DNA from: Linnemannia schmuckeri | Taxonomy: Eukaryota; Mortierellomycota; Mortierellomycetes; Mortierellales; Mortierellaceae | Length of the DNA: 64,000 bases | NCBI GenBank assembly: GCA_029449235.1 | Contig: JANATG010000004.1 | Location: 2,542,001-2,606,000 of the forward strand | Direction: 5' to 3' | Shown: positions 46,654-57,747 of the stretch, piece after piece | Layout: each line of letters starts with the position of its first letter | Position numbering within the stretch: position 1 is the stretch's first letter | The notes under the pieces: generated by a model | Databases searched by the model: none | Told to the model about the DNA's origin: nothing | Seen by the model: only the letters and a program-made list of their open reading frames with translations | Translations under genes and position numbers: made by a program

Positions 46654-48197
46654 GAAGCGATTCGTCCTTTGTATGACTTGATCCACCTTGAAAAAAAAAA
46701 GAGTGGATGTAAGGAAAAGAAATCAATTGAGCTGAATGGACCCCTTTTTTGTTTAAAGTCTCACTTGGATGATATTAAGAGCTTCGTTCCTTTTTGACTG
46801 TGGGTAACAAATGGATAATCCGCCGCGATACCTTCAGCCTCTCCTTTTTTTGCATGTAGGAATCTCAAACTGAAAATAGGATCAAGCTGGATATGAGCAG
46901 TTGTTAAGTAGTTTCTGAATAGATGAGTTCACAAGACAGAAATAAATAAGCGCGTTGCAGAACGCCATTTCGATTGTTTACTTTTTTTTCTCAAAACGTA
47001 TTCAAGAAGTACAACGATTTTTTCTAATTGTGCTCCATTATCTGCTTTTCATCAAGGAACATAAAAAAACAGAGAACCGAGTCTTTGTTTGTATACATTG
47101 GTCGACTTGGAACAACAGTTTATGCAAAAAAGAACGCGATGATTGTAGAGATTAGTTTGAGTTAAACGGATCTTTTGACTTGCTGAGCGGCCTTTGTTTG
47201 AAATTCTTACGTTGAAAGGTTTACTTGGATTTAGCGACAGCCTATCACTGATCCCGTTCTTTCTCTCTTCGATTTCCTGCGGCTTTTATTTCTTCTTGTT
47301 TCGTTTATTTTGGATGTCAAAAGGAGTTTTTCCTTTTCACTTTTTAAGTTGACAGCGTTTAGAAAAAGAGAAGGAGCTGGAGGATTTGAGAATCTGGATG
47401 TCGCTTTCTTTATTCTAGGGACCAAAAAAAAACATGCAGGAGGAATTTGTCGATGCTTCTAGCTAATCTATGAGAAAGGGGGATCATTATCTTGTCTATC
47501 ATGAACTGTTCCCAAATAACGATACTGATTTGGTGGATCGTTCATTTCTTATCCTTTCTGTCGAATGCCGGAAGAGGTCAGGCACCGATATTACGTTGTC
47601 ATATGGTGGTTTGAATGAACGGAATTAGACACCAGTAAAAGTATGCACGATACTTGTGCACGCTGTTTGTTCTTACCTCCATTATTTGCACTACTGACTG
47701 TGTAGCCATTGACTCATAATTCTTTTTCAGTGAGCTAGGATGAGCCGGTCTGAGCTCTCTCGTTTTTGTCGCGACTCTCTCTTTCTCAAACCTTAATTTC
47801 ACTCTTTTCGGGAAGGAAGGGGACGGGGATATTGGCGAGAAGGATTGCGTGTTCTGTCTTTGCTCTTTATTTTTTGTGATCGCTCCTGCACCTAGATTAG
47901 CACTTGCGGCGAGAACCTTCTCTTTTTATTTGAGTGCATTTCAACATGAAGGATAATATCAGTGCAGTACCAATTTACTTCATTTTATCCGAGGACACGA
48001 CAATAAAGATTGATTCTCTTTTTTTCATTTTAACTTCTTTATACAGGATTTTTCATTCTCGGCATTGATTAACTAAATGAAAATGTAAACCCCGATACGA
48101 AGGAGAGATGCGTAAAGATCTTTCAGTTCCTATCGACAGATTTGATTGAGGGGATGGGACTCCATCAACTGAGATTCCCTTTTTTTCGATCTAACGC

Positions 48198-48204
<7 letters not shown>

Positions 48205-48243
<39 letters not shown>
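48205..48243 (+). repeat. Poly(A) tract, 39 nt
   Basis: Longest homopolymer of the window, inside the gene-free block. It could be the tail of an old retroposed copy reading left to right or simple expansion; no target-site duplication was identified. Confidence 0.9.
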
Positions 48244-48245
<2 letters not shown>

Positions 48246-51200
48246 TAAAAAGGCGATTGAAACTGAGCGACGTGTGTGTTCTTTTTTTGAGAATCACTAT
48301 TTTTTATTGCTGTAAGTGGCGAGTCGGACTGAGCCACTACCATGGCCAGTTCCAATCTGCTTGCGGTTCAAAGCAAATTCACCGGTATTACACGCCTGAT
48401 ATTATGGAAAGTTGAACATGTCCAATTCGGGCGTTCTTGAAAGTGGTTTAATCTACGAGCGGTTGCGGCGCCTGGCGGGAGAGTGGATAACACAGCCGTT
48501 GGAAGAGCAAAAGAGCTTAGGCACTAAAACAACAAATGAGGATATTATTTTCCGATCTGAATGGGTCTCTTCAAGCACATTTTTTTGATGATTAAACCTT
48601 TAGAAGGATATTCAAGGCTAGTAATCTTCTTTGACTGTGCTCGTTTATTCTATTTACTTTCTTAGAGAAGAGGGATCTGGGCGAGGTTTAAAACCAAAAA
48701 ATCCGTAAGTTGCATCCCAATGCACCAACAAACCGGGATAGTCCGGCGTCCTCGATCTCGTAGAATGATCCGTTCTTTAATAAATAAAACACGACATACG
48801 ATGGAACGCAACCATCCCATTGAATGATAGTTCTTCCGCTCATATGACTCTTTGAAGGTAATCTACTTATGGGTAATGGTCGATGTAGTCACTGTTCGCA
48901 CCCATTCCCGCTTTCTATTTTTCAAAAAATAGCCATATTTCATTCTTCTATCCTTGGATAACTGCCAGCGAAGAAAAATGCAAGCACATGGAGGTCGGTT
49001 ATCACGATCAGTATTTATTTCTTGCCCAATTCCTCCTCACTGTTCTGCCGCAATGTGAGTAATTCTCTTCTTAATAGGTCGGGCAGGAGGAGCGTTTTCT
49101 CGCTATTCATCCAATAAATAAAGGAGGAAGGATAGGTGAGAGATATTCGGCGTTAAAAGTTGTCGATCGATTTGAGCGAGGAATAGAGAAGGGTTGTGCT
49201 GGTATGCAAGAAAATAAGAGCAAAAACGGATAGAAGGGTTGCAGAAGGCGCATGACTCACGAGGATTTACTGGTGTGGTGTTTACGGTCCAGAGGTCCTT
49301 GCGACAATGCAATTAGAAAATGTTTACGCATCACTGACTATGGCTTTGTGTCGCTTTTCATTTCATGATATGCAACTACGTTTTTCGTGTTTGCTCAAAT
49401 AACAGTAAGTGTTATTTGAACAAAAAGGGACATATGGATTCGCTTATGGGGATGGTAGAGTCAGCTGTGAGCGTTGGAAAAAATATATATACAGAGAATT
49501 CTCACAGACTTTGACAGTGCTCGCTATGATATTTGAAAACAAAAACAGAGACCAGGACGATTCCAGCATCCTTTAAGTGTCCTTTTGTTTATTGCCCCAC
49601 GATCCTCAGTCCTTCTTGAACCGCTTTTAGCCTTACGTTAAGCAGAACTTTGTTATGCTTTTTCAAGAATGTATAAAAAAAAAAATATCTAAGAGATCGA
49701 CCCTTCCTCATCTATAAATTCTCACGATGCGTTTGGAGAAAGTTTGAAGCTCATTTATTTTTCTTGTCTGAAACTTTCTCAAGATGTTTGTTCTTTTCCC
49801 TCAAGGGTACCGATATTCAAAAACAAGAGCAGACGCGTCTTTCGTGACAACGACTCCATATCTTCCTGAGATCTCCTCCTTGTCTCGAACTGCACGTACC
49901 TCTTCCCCTTTTATTTTTTAGTCCTTGTTTAAGTAGCGGCGAGCCATTTTTTATGATCTCAGGGGTGGCAGATGCGGATGTGCATTGTTGACCGTATTTT
50001 CCCTGCTGAACGGTTTGAGATAGTTCTTTGATTGTGTTCGCTAGATTCAAGCTAATAGAGGATACTGTTTGGCCCAAGCATCCTTCTCTTGGTACCCTAC
50101 TCGAAAAAATCATCAAGAACATATGAGGATATCGAGTGATGGATTAGACAGCGAACATTTATGGAGCTGGTATAAAGACCTCGTTTTTTTCACGCAAATA
50201 TTCTAATATACTCGATGCCGGAACAGGTATGCTCCGACTATTTTTTTTGATCAAACAACTGTTTCTAGGATCTATGCTATCAACTTCGTCGATTGTTTGA
50301 CCTTTCCAAGGTTGTCCAACGTACGCTGTCTTATTTTCTGCTGTCATTTTTTTTCTGGAAGATACGTTTACCCTCGTCAACAACATCGACCTTAGTTTTA
50401 GAAAAAAATCCTTACTTTCTCCAAGCCCCCAGCCGGCGTTTATTTTTCTTACATTCAAAGGCGATAATGATTGAAGGACTCACAGTCGCAACGATCTTCA
50501 TTGTGAGGTTTCAAACTTGGTAGTGGCGATGCCATTTAGAAACAGAAGAAGTAGATGTTCCTTTTCGAAAAGACATATGGTTTATGAACGATGTCGTATT
50601 TTTTGGGCTGCTCAATACAAAAAGACAAAAAAACAGGTCCATGGCAAACATTGTCAGTTTAGCCCCTTCAAATGCTCTTATTTTCTTTTTTTTTTGCCGT
50701 TTATAAGGATGTCAAGACGCGCTAGTCTTCATTAGACCGTGTCAGTGTCCTTTCTTTGAAGGGGCTGTATGAGAGCTATTATGAATACAGAATTACAAAT
50801 AACAATAGTCCATTGTGGTTCAAGTTTCTCTTCTTTTTTTTTATTCGAAAGTTGAACTGGTCGATCGGTATTGCTTCAGTGCCCATTTCCTTTTTTAATT
50901 TTGATAATTTTGACCGAATGTATACGTTAATCTCATGGATACATACGAGTAGGGGATAGAAAAGGTTGTGGGTAGGAGAACAACATTCCGGAGATATCGC
51001 TTGTCATTTCTATTCACTCTGAACGTGCCTTTACCACGAGAATGGTCAATAGGTCTGTCAGCAGAAGTGGAAGCTTTTTCATTTCGATTCAAATAAGTAA
51101 AAAGAGAAAGATAGATAGGTAAACGACGGATAGGGTGGTCCTTGGAAGGGAGACGATGGAAATAGGTGGAGAAGGGGAAAAAGGGTGGTGTAGGTGGGAA

Positions 51201-51718
51201 GAAGAAAATGGACGGGAGGGGTAGTCAGCAAGTCGTGTAAGCCGTGTAGGTCAGGAGGATCAGGGGTCATGGGGGCAAGAGTTACTGATATGAGTGCTGT
51301 GGTCAGCGGGTGGGAAGGCGTGATCTTGAATGAGGAAGAGGCGCATCCATCACCACCCACCTTGCACGCAAATTTTGCTTGTTCGCGTTTTGGCGTCACA
51401 CGAGACCTTTAATCAGTAACGCGACAATTGATTAGTACGCGTTTTTACTACACCTCACTCCCATCACGGTATAATTTTGTCCGCACCTTACTTGTTTCTT
51501 GACTGTAGATTTACCCATATATGGAAAATGTATATGCGGACAGAAAATAACAAACAAGCTGTCTTTCCACACCATATCTTCCTTTCGGATTTTTATGTAA
51601 AAGTCCGACTGTAACACAAAGTAGCAAGAAAGACAAGCTCATCTATGATTAAGATCGATAAGAAACCCGTCACACAGCACGCCCACCATCCATCGGAAAT
51701 ATTTACATCCCGCGCTGT

Positions 51719-51752
51719 TTACCCAGCTGCGCCCTGAAGCGTAGCTGGGTAA
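51719..51752. repeat. Strong perfect hairpin (14-bp stem, 6-nt loop)
   Basis: TTACCCAGCT (51719-51728) pairs with AGCTGGGTAA (51743-51752); inside, one G-T pair and CGC/GCG extend the stem to 14 bp around the loop CCTGAA. It lies outside any gene, in a locally GC-richer patch (51700-51870) of the AT-rich block. It could be a structured RNA, a terminator-like element or the tip of a small inverted-repeat element. Confidence 0.7.
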
Positions 51753-52430
51753 GACTTGATCGATAATCCATCTCTTCGCAGTGCGTGGCGCGCGAGTGAG
51801 ATATCGATCTACCTTAACCCGGCCCACCAAGGGCAAGAGTACTGGACCTGCGCGTGAGATGAAAGGAGAGAACGGGGCACAAGACCCCACTCTTGTCTTG
51901 AATGAATAGAGCCAATCGTAAGGATAAGAAAAAGCACATTATTTTTTTTTATTTCATTTCTTTTTGGCAATAAATAATTGGAATACAAAAATTTGATAGG
52001 AGAATGTGGGACAAAGAAACAAACATAAAAAGCAAAACGACAAAGGCCTATCGCCCAGGAACAGAAAAGGGGAAACTATAAAGAGAAAAAAGATACAGAA
52101 AACTAATAGGGGAAAAAGCGAGACAAAGGGGGTAATCAAAGAAGTTGGAACTGGAATATGTACAGAGGTAGAATGGAGTGGAGTGTGAGTATAGAAACGA
52201 ACTAGGGGCAAGCTTTTTTTTTGTGTTGGTTGGTGTTGCTGGGGTACAAAATTAACGAGAGATAGGAAGAATAAGAGAGAGAAGAAAACGATAAGCAGAA
52301 TTGGGTCGTGTGAAAAAAGGGGGAGTACACAGAGTGAAGAAGAGAGAAAGAGCAAAAGGATATATGAAAAAAACGCCCACGAGCGAAGTCCCATACCCAG
52401 TGCTTCTTGAGCATCGACCTCAACCTGCAC

Positions 52431-53985
52431 TTAGTCAAGCATTTGACCGTTCAGGATCATGCTACGCATGGGGCTGCTGGACCGCGAAGTCTTGTCGTAC
52501 GAAGGCTTTAACTTGTCAACTGCGGTAGTAAGGTGACGAGCATCATCCTGAGTTCCTGGAGGTGAAAGCATCGACGAGTATTGCTGTTGGTTGCTGCTGG
52601 GCTGGGGTGAGACGACCACGGTAGGGCCAGCATCGTTCCTGTCAAAGGGATGTCCTGCAGCTGTTGCACTTCCAGCAGGGATAGAGGCGGTGGTTGAGTT
52701 GGTCGACACGGGCCTGGAGGTAGAGAACTTACGAAAGAGTCCGCTTCCCATGGTGCTGGCAGAATTATTACTGGTATCAGCGTAATTGTGGTTGGTGTTG
52801 TTGGCTGTCTGGATAGAGACGGTCGCGGGAGGCGAGCTGCCTCCAAACATGCTTGTTCTGCGGCCACGGTCGGTGGACTATTATTTTGCATATGTGAAAT
52901 GTGAGGGTATATATGTGTTTGTATATATATGTGTGATCATGCATGGCAGTTGTTTGATATGCGATATGTAAACGTGCGCATTCATGCAGATGAGAGGATA
53001 GGTAGGGGGAGATGGATAGACAAGGTGGCAAGGAAGAGACAAAGAGAGAGAACTAGGTTAGGACGGATTCTTTTTTCAACGGTTCATATCACATATTAAT
53101 GTGTGCCCCTTCCTTTGTTGCCCCCCTTACTCGCTACCACACAAGAACGCACTAAAACATTATCTAGCTAAGAGCGATTTTTGCTTTGCGTTGTTGTTTG
53201 CATGCACAAAGCGAACCATGATAAGGAGACCATGATGCAATTACGCCCTCCTTCATTCCTCTTACTATCATATTTCTGTGTTAGAAACACCATACCTGAG
53301 CGGGAGGAGAGACGATTTGGTTGAGCTGGTTGAACGAGCTCGAGAACCGTCTGTGGAGAACAGGGACAGACTGCGAGACCGAGCCCGAGTTGGACCCACC
53401 ATTTCCAGGTGGAGAAGACGAAGTGGGTGAAAGTGGGGCAAAGGCACCCAGTGCAAACGGATTAGCAGAGCCCGGGAACGAACCAGGGTTCGAGATCATG
53501 GACGAGCCCGTGAATGTCCTGGGGGATGGAGCGCCAGCAGAGACGGGGACGCCACCAGTGGCAAGAGAGAACGAGGAAGAGAAAGATCTTTGGCGGGGAA
53601 TGGAGACCGACAGAGGGACTGCACCTCCGGCAGAGAAGGACGAGTTGCGAGAGTGGCCGCTCGAAGGAGGCGATGGGATAGGAACAGCAGCAGCAGTAGT
53701 AGTTCCAGTGGCAGCAATGGCTACTGGCTGAGATGATGCATTGTTATTTTTTGAAGCATTATTCAAAGACGAAGTTAAGGAAGAAGTAGGTGCTGGCTTG
53801 GCGACAGCAGCGGAAGGAGGACGGGCAGAAGACGAAGACGTAGGGGGACGGGACGAGGCCGAGGACGAGGAGGACTCTGAGAAGAGCATGCCTCCTCGGA
53901 CGGGGGACGCGAAGGAGTCGATTTCTCTGCTAGGATCGAAGAAGGAGGAGATGGAGGAGGTGGTGGAGGCTCTTCGGTGGGACAT
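52431..53985 (-). CDS. Ser-rich, probably phosphorylated disordered protein, two exons
   Basis: I do not recognise the family. Exons 53985-53296 (230 codons) and 52877-52431 give 378 residues. The intron (53295-52878, 418 nt) is GTATGG...ATAG, phase 0. The protein is almost entirely low complexity (Ser, Ala, Pro, Asn, Thr) and carries basic-serine motifs: SHRRASTTSS at 2-11, PRQRSFSSSFS, HRRFSSSFNQL (about 211-221), GRRTSMFGG and LFRKFSTSRP. The R-R-x-S pattern suggests targets of basophilic kinases. RRFSSSF-like patches also occur in the disordered half of fungal Atg13, but no HORMA domain is seen upstream. The frame stays open for 18 codons before the ATG up to a TAG that is also a plausible acceptor, so an upstream coding exon cannot be excluded. 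Confidence 0.65.
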
Positions 53986-56900
53986 GTAAGCGAGCTGGAG
54001 CTGGGGCGAATAGGTGCGAGCTGCTGTTGTTCGAGGGTGCTAATAAAATACGACGGATGTCTCTGCTTTACTACGATTTGATTATGGGTATGAATAGTGT
54101 GGAGGAAGGGAAGGTGGTATGAAAGTGATAAGGTTGAAGGTTGTGAGAGGGTCTTGTGATATGGAATAGATTTTGGATATGGGTGGGACTTGATTGGCGG
54201 AGTCGCAGAGAAGCTGGCAAGGGGAAGAAAAGGAAGGGTTAGGAAAAAAAAGAAAAAAGAAAAGAAGAAAGAAAAACGAGCAAAAGACATGGACATGCCT
54301 TTTATACTTACATGGTTGGTCTGGTTTTCTTTCTTGTTCATATTCTTAAGTGGCATCATTACAGAACCCTGTTATGGTGTCCTTTCTTGTTTTTTTTCTT
54401 TTTTTTCCCTTTTTCCTGTTAGTTGCACCCCTTTGCCATTCCCTCTCTCTTCCTTTCTTCCCTTTTCACGTTACATGAACAAACCAGCAAGTCTTCTTAT
54501 TTCCACCTGCTAATAAGGGATCGTGCGCCTCATTGACCCTCTCTCTCTCTTTCTCCTTCTCTCTGTGCCTCCCTCCTTTTCTTCTTTTGCCCTCTCTTAT
54601 GTCCCTGTCCCCTTCCCTTTTGTTTGTTTGTTTGTTAGCCTGCTTGCCTCTCCACACACACTTTACACATTCACAAACACCGTTTGTTTGTGTATGTCCC
54701 TTTTTTCATGCGTGCTGTTAGTTCGCAGCCTTTTCTTTTTGTTTCTGTGGCACTACTGGTCTGGCGTTAGGGTCCACTTGACCCTTCCCTCTTGCCTTGG
54801 TCATCCCATCGCTACCAAAACTAAAATGTCAATGCTGCTCTCACACTCACATATAGAGTGCGTACATGGCCACAAGTACCGTTACTCATACTCATATCTG
54901 CAATTCTTCCAACATACCTCGCCATTCATACTCTACCTTCACAAACCAATTTCCATCGTACAAGCACAACAAAAATGCTTTGTCCTTGGGGTCACGAGGA
55001 ACATTGGGCAAATCGACCAAACCAACCTCGAATTTTGGGCCGTTTGTTATCTCTCCCACACACACACACACACAAAAAAAGGTTATCTCTCTTCCACATA
55101 CACACAAACCTAATGGCGTGAATGACACCAATGCCAACACACAAAGGCAATGGGATACAATATTGAACCTTGTTTTCAGTGGTAGTTGCTTTGCAATTGA
55201 TCAATACTTCCTCTTATCAACTCGCTTCACGCCCTCTCTCTCTTTCTCTCTCGTTCCCTCTCCCTCGTACAAGGGCGAGTGTTGACTCTCTTCTGTTTAT
55301 TTGTCTGTCTGTTTTGCATGCATTGTCTCTGACTTTGAGTCCTTGCGTGACATGTCTAGCAGTCTCTCTCTGTTGTGCCTTGTCTCTCAAATAGGTACAT
55401 GTACCGAGAGAGGGGTACAGCCCACAATCATTCACCCACCACCCTCCACATCCACTTTTTTCATTCTTGGCGACAACAAACAAGACAACTGCTGGGTCGC
55501 ATAATTCATATCTTCCGCGTGAGGAAGACGAGGTTTCAGGTTCTTGACGAATCGCAGAGGCGTAAATGACTTCCTTCCTTCCTTCCTCGTCCTCCTTCGT
55601 TTCTTTTCATCATTCTTTTCTTCGTTCTTGCCCGTTGCGAAGGTCCTTGTTTCGATCATCATCACCATCATCGTCATCCTCCTTGACTAATAAGGCATGT
55701 TTGTAGCCAGAGAATAGTCAATTGCTTCGCACCTGTTGACACTCACTACCCTTTCTTATTAGTCCATTGTTTGTTGATGATCTCCTCCGTCTCACATGTC
55801 TACGGAGTGTTTTTTTTTCTGTATATGCGCTGTGCGTTTTTCTTCTGTATCACAAGCAAACAAATGCACCCACGTACAATAAAAGAAAAAAAAAAAACAA
55901 ATGACAAATAGCAAACGCGGGTCTGCCCCCTTTCTTCCCTTTTCTTCCTCCTTTCAGTCTTCTTCCCTACTTTACCCTCGCTTTTGGGTGGAGCAATTGA
56001 GTCAAAAATGAAGGGGGCAACAAGAAGGTTGTTGGTGGGTAAGCGGAGATTTTTATGCGCGCAATTACACGGCCCGTGGATTAGTAGGAGCGGGGGTGGT
56101 TATGATTTTGATTTTCTTTTTGTTGAGAGGTTCGAGCGAGAAGAGAAAAGAAAAGAGGACTTAGTGAGCGGTCAAGGAAGAGAAAAAATCATGGGAACTC
56201 GATCACTGTAAAAGAGGACGTGTTCTTCCCTCCTTCCTCCTGTAGGGCAGTATCCGACGTAGAGAGGAACAGTGAGGTCAAGACAGGCAAGTGTCGTCTG
56301 ACTGTTTGTTCGTTTGTTTGATTGCTGGTATGGATGAGATGATTTTTCCTCCTTTCCTCCCTATATCAAATCTTCTTTAATCGCATTTCTTACAACCTTC
56401 TTCGCTTCTCCTTCTGTGCTGCCTATTTCTGTTATGTGGTACAAAATGCATATGCTGAATAGGGGGGGTAATTTGCTCTATCCTGTATCGTCCAGCCTTC
56501 CATTGGTCATGATTGATCCTGTGAAATCTGTTGACTGTTATTGTTTGCTGTTGCTGTCTTTGCGCAGAAATATTTACAACAGACGAAGAGAGAAGGAACA
56601 ATCGTTGAGCCGTCGTTGCAAAAGACAAAAAAAAGTGAGCTGAGGTGAATGCGTGTGCGTAAGATAAAGTGACCCAAGTCGAGTGGTAGTAGTGGAGAGA
56701 AAGAACTGTGCACTTGCGAGAGCCCTCTTCGTGTCCGCGGTGGGTAAGGGTGATGGCATCATTCCACTTGTTCTCTCTCTGCTCCCTGTCTCTGCTCTCT
56801 GTCTCTGCTTGTCCGTCTGTTCCAACAATGTTCCTGTCTGCTCAGTCAGTCCATCGGTGGCCTGTTGTATGTCGTATGTCGCATTGTCGGATAGATTCGC

Positions 56901-57183
56901 TTCTCAGCTCTCATCGCCCGCCACGCCACGCCTCCATCCCTTTGCACTTGCGTGGACATGCGCAAACAAAACGAGATAAACGCCTTCCGCTTCCACCCAT
57001 GCCCTTCCCTCATCAACAGGCACAAACGCATAGAAACGAAAGGAGAGAGATTGGTAAAAACAAATTAGTGTTTTTGTTATTTATTATGATACAAGCCAAA
57101 GGTAGGATGGTTGGGAGAGATTATTACAAAAGCAGTAGAAGGGGTGTATATAGAAAAGGGGTTATGAGTTATCATCCAATGAT
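53986..57183. other. Intergenic, 3.2 kb, C/T-rich
   Basis: The left 500 bp is probably the leader and promoter of the Ser-rich gene (purine-rich on the plus strand). The remainder is pyrimidine-rich, with a CA repeat at 55057-55073 and short T tracts, and includes the 3' side of the eight-cysteine gene. Frames here are low-complexity artefacts of the C/T bias. Confidence 0.5.
55057..55073 (+). repeat. (CA)n microsatellite
   Basis: About eight CA units followed by an A run, in intergenic DNA. Confidence 0.8.
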
Positions 57184-57747
57184 TTAGAGGCCGGCAAGGG
57201 CGGCAAGACCGATGGCGGCAACAGAGAGAACATAGGGCATGTTCAACTGGACGGCAGCAGCGGGCTTGGGGGTAGGGGATCCAGCACTGCCACCGGTGGT
57301 GGTGGCTGGGGGCTTAGCACCGGTGGTGGTGGGGTTGGTGACGTTGCCGCCAGCAGCACCGCAGTTGAGGATACCTTCCAAGAGCTTAATACCGGCGGTG
57401 GCCTCTCCGATCTGGGAGGCGTTGCAGGGGGGGGCTGGGGTGGCACCGACGAAGCAAGCGCCGGCGGCACCGGTGCCCTTGGGGTCGAAGGCAGTGGTGG
57501 ACCAGTGGCAGACACAGGCCTTGATGGCGGGGTCCTGGACGGCAGCCGAGATCTTCAAGGGGTCGGGGGTGCCATTAGCGAAACCGGCACTGAGCTGGGC
57601 AGACTGAGCGGGGGTGAGCGAAGTGCAGGAGGTGTCCTTGGCGAAGGAGCCGGTGACGCACGCCGAGCAGGCGTTCTGCTCGAACGACTGGGCGTTGGTG
57701 ACGGCAACGAGGGCGACGGCGGCGAGGGCAAGGATCTTGAACTGCAT
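57184..57747 (-). CDS. GPI-anchored secreted protein with eight cysteines
   Basis: A single exon of 187 residues. Residues 1-19 are a clear signal peptide (MQFKILALAAVALVAVTNA). Eight cysteines follow at 27, 30, 41, 78, 80, 98, 108 and 129, enough for four disulfides. Their spacing does not match the CFEM pattern. Residues about 133-170 are a Thr/Pro/Ala/Gly-rich stalk suited to O-mannosylation, and the C terminus is hydrophobic (VLSVAAIGLAALAGL), a GPI signal. Codons almost always end in C or G, as in eL32, pointing to high expression. A TATA element lies about 100 bp upstream. It is probably an abundant cell-surface or wall protein; the function is unknown. Confidence 0.88.
   Translation of the reverse strand: MQFKILALAAVALVAVTNAQSFEQNACSACVTGSFAKDTSCTSLTPAQSAQLSAGFANGTPDPLKISAAVQDPAIKACVCHWSTTAFDPKGTGAAGACFVGATPAPPCNASQIGEATAGIKLLEGILNCGAAGGNVTNPTTTGAKPPATTTGGSAGSPTPKPAAAVQLNMPYVLSVAAIGLAALAGL

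Larger units (their letters stand above)
43956..52430. other. AT-rich 8.5-kb block with no assignable gene
   Basis: No long ORF, known domain, tRNA or rRNA is visible. Composition is roughly 40% GC by eye, below the flanking genes. Short frames of ordinary composition occur on both strands (for example + 44722-44931 and 45944-46219; - 47599-47802 and 50159-50458). On the minus strand 50096-49900 looks like an exon: acceptor TTTTTTCGAGTAG, an open frame of 65 codons, and donor AGAG/GTACGT. Good donors (GTGAGT, GTATGT) occur nearby, but I could not assemble a consistent multi-exon protein. It could be a decayed gene or element, a fast-evolving AT-rich gene, or structural DNA. The right end (51900-52430) is probably the 3' side of the Ser-rich gene. 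Confidence 0.5.

Noticed and set aside
48306..48345. Small hairpin AGTGGC...GCCACT and a GGTTCAAA near 48366
   Set aside because: 6-bp stem with a 12-nt loop and no cloverleaf around it; not enough for an RNA gene.
54523..55113. Hydrophobic 196-codon plus-strand frame
   Set aside because: Its Leu/Ser/Phe/Pro composition is what C/T-rich leader-like DNA gives by chance.
57184..57747. CFEM domain in the eight-cysteine protein
   Set aside because: Eight cysteines, but the spacing does not follow the CFEM pattern.
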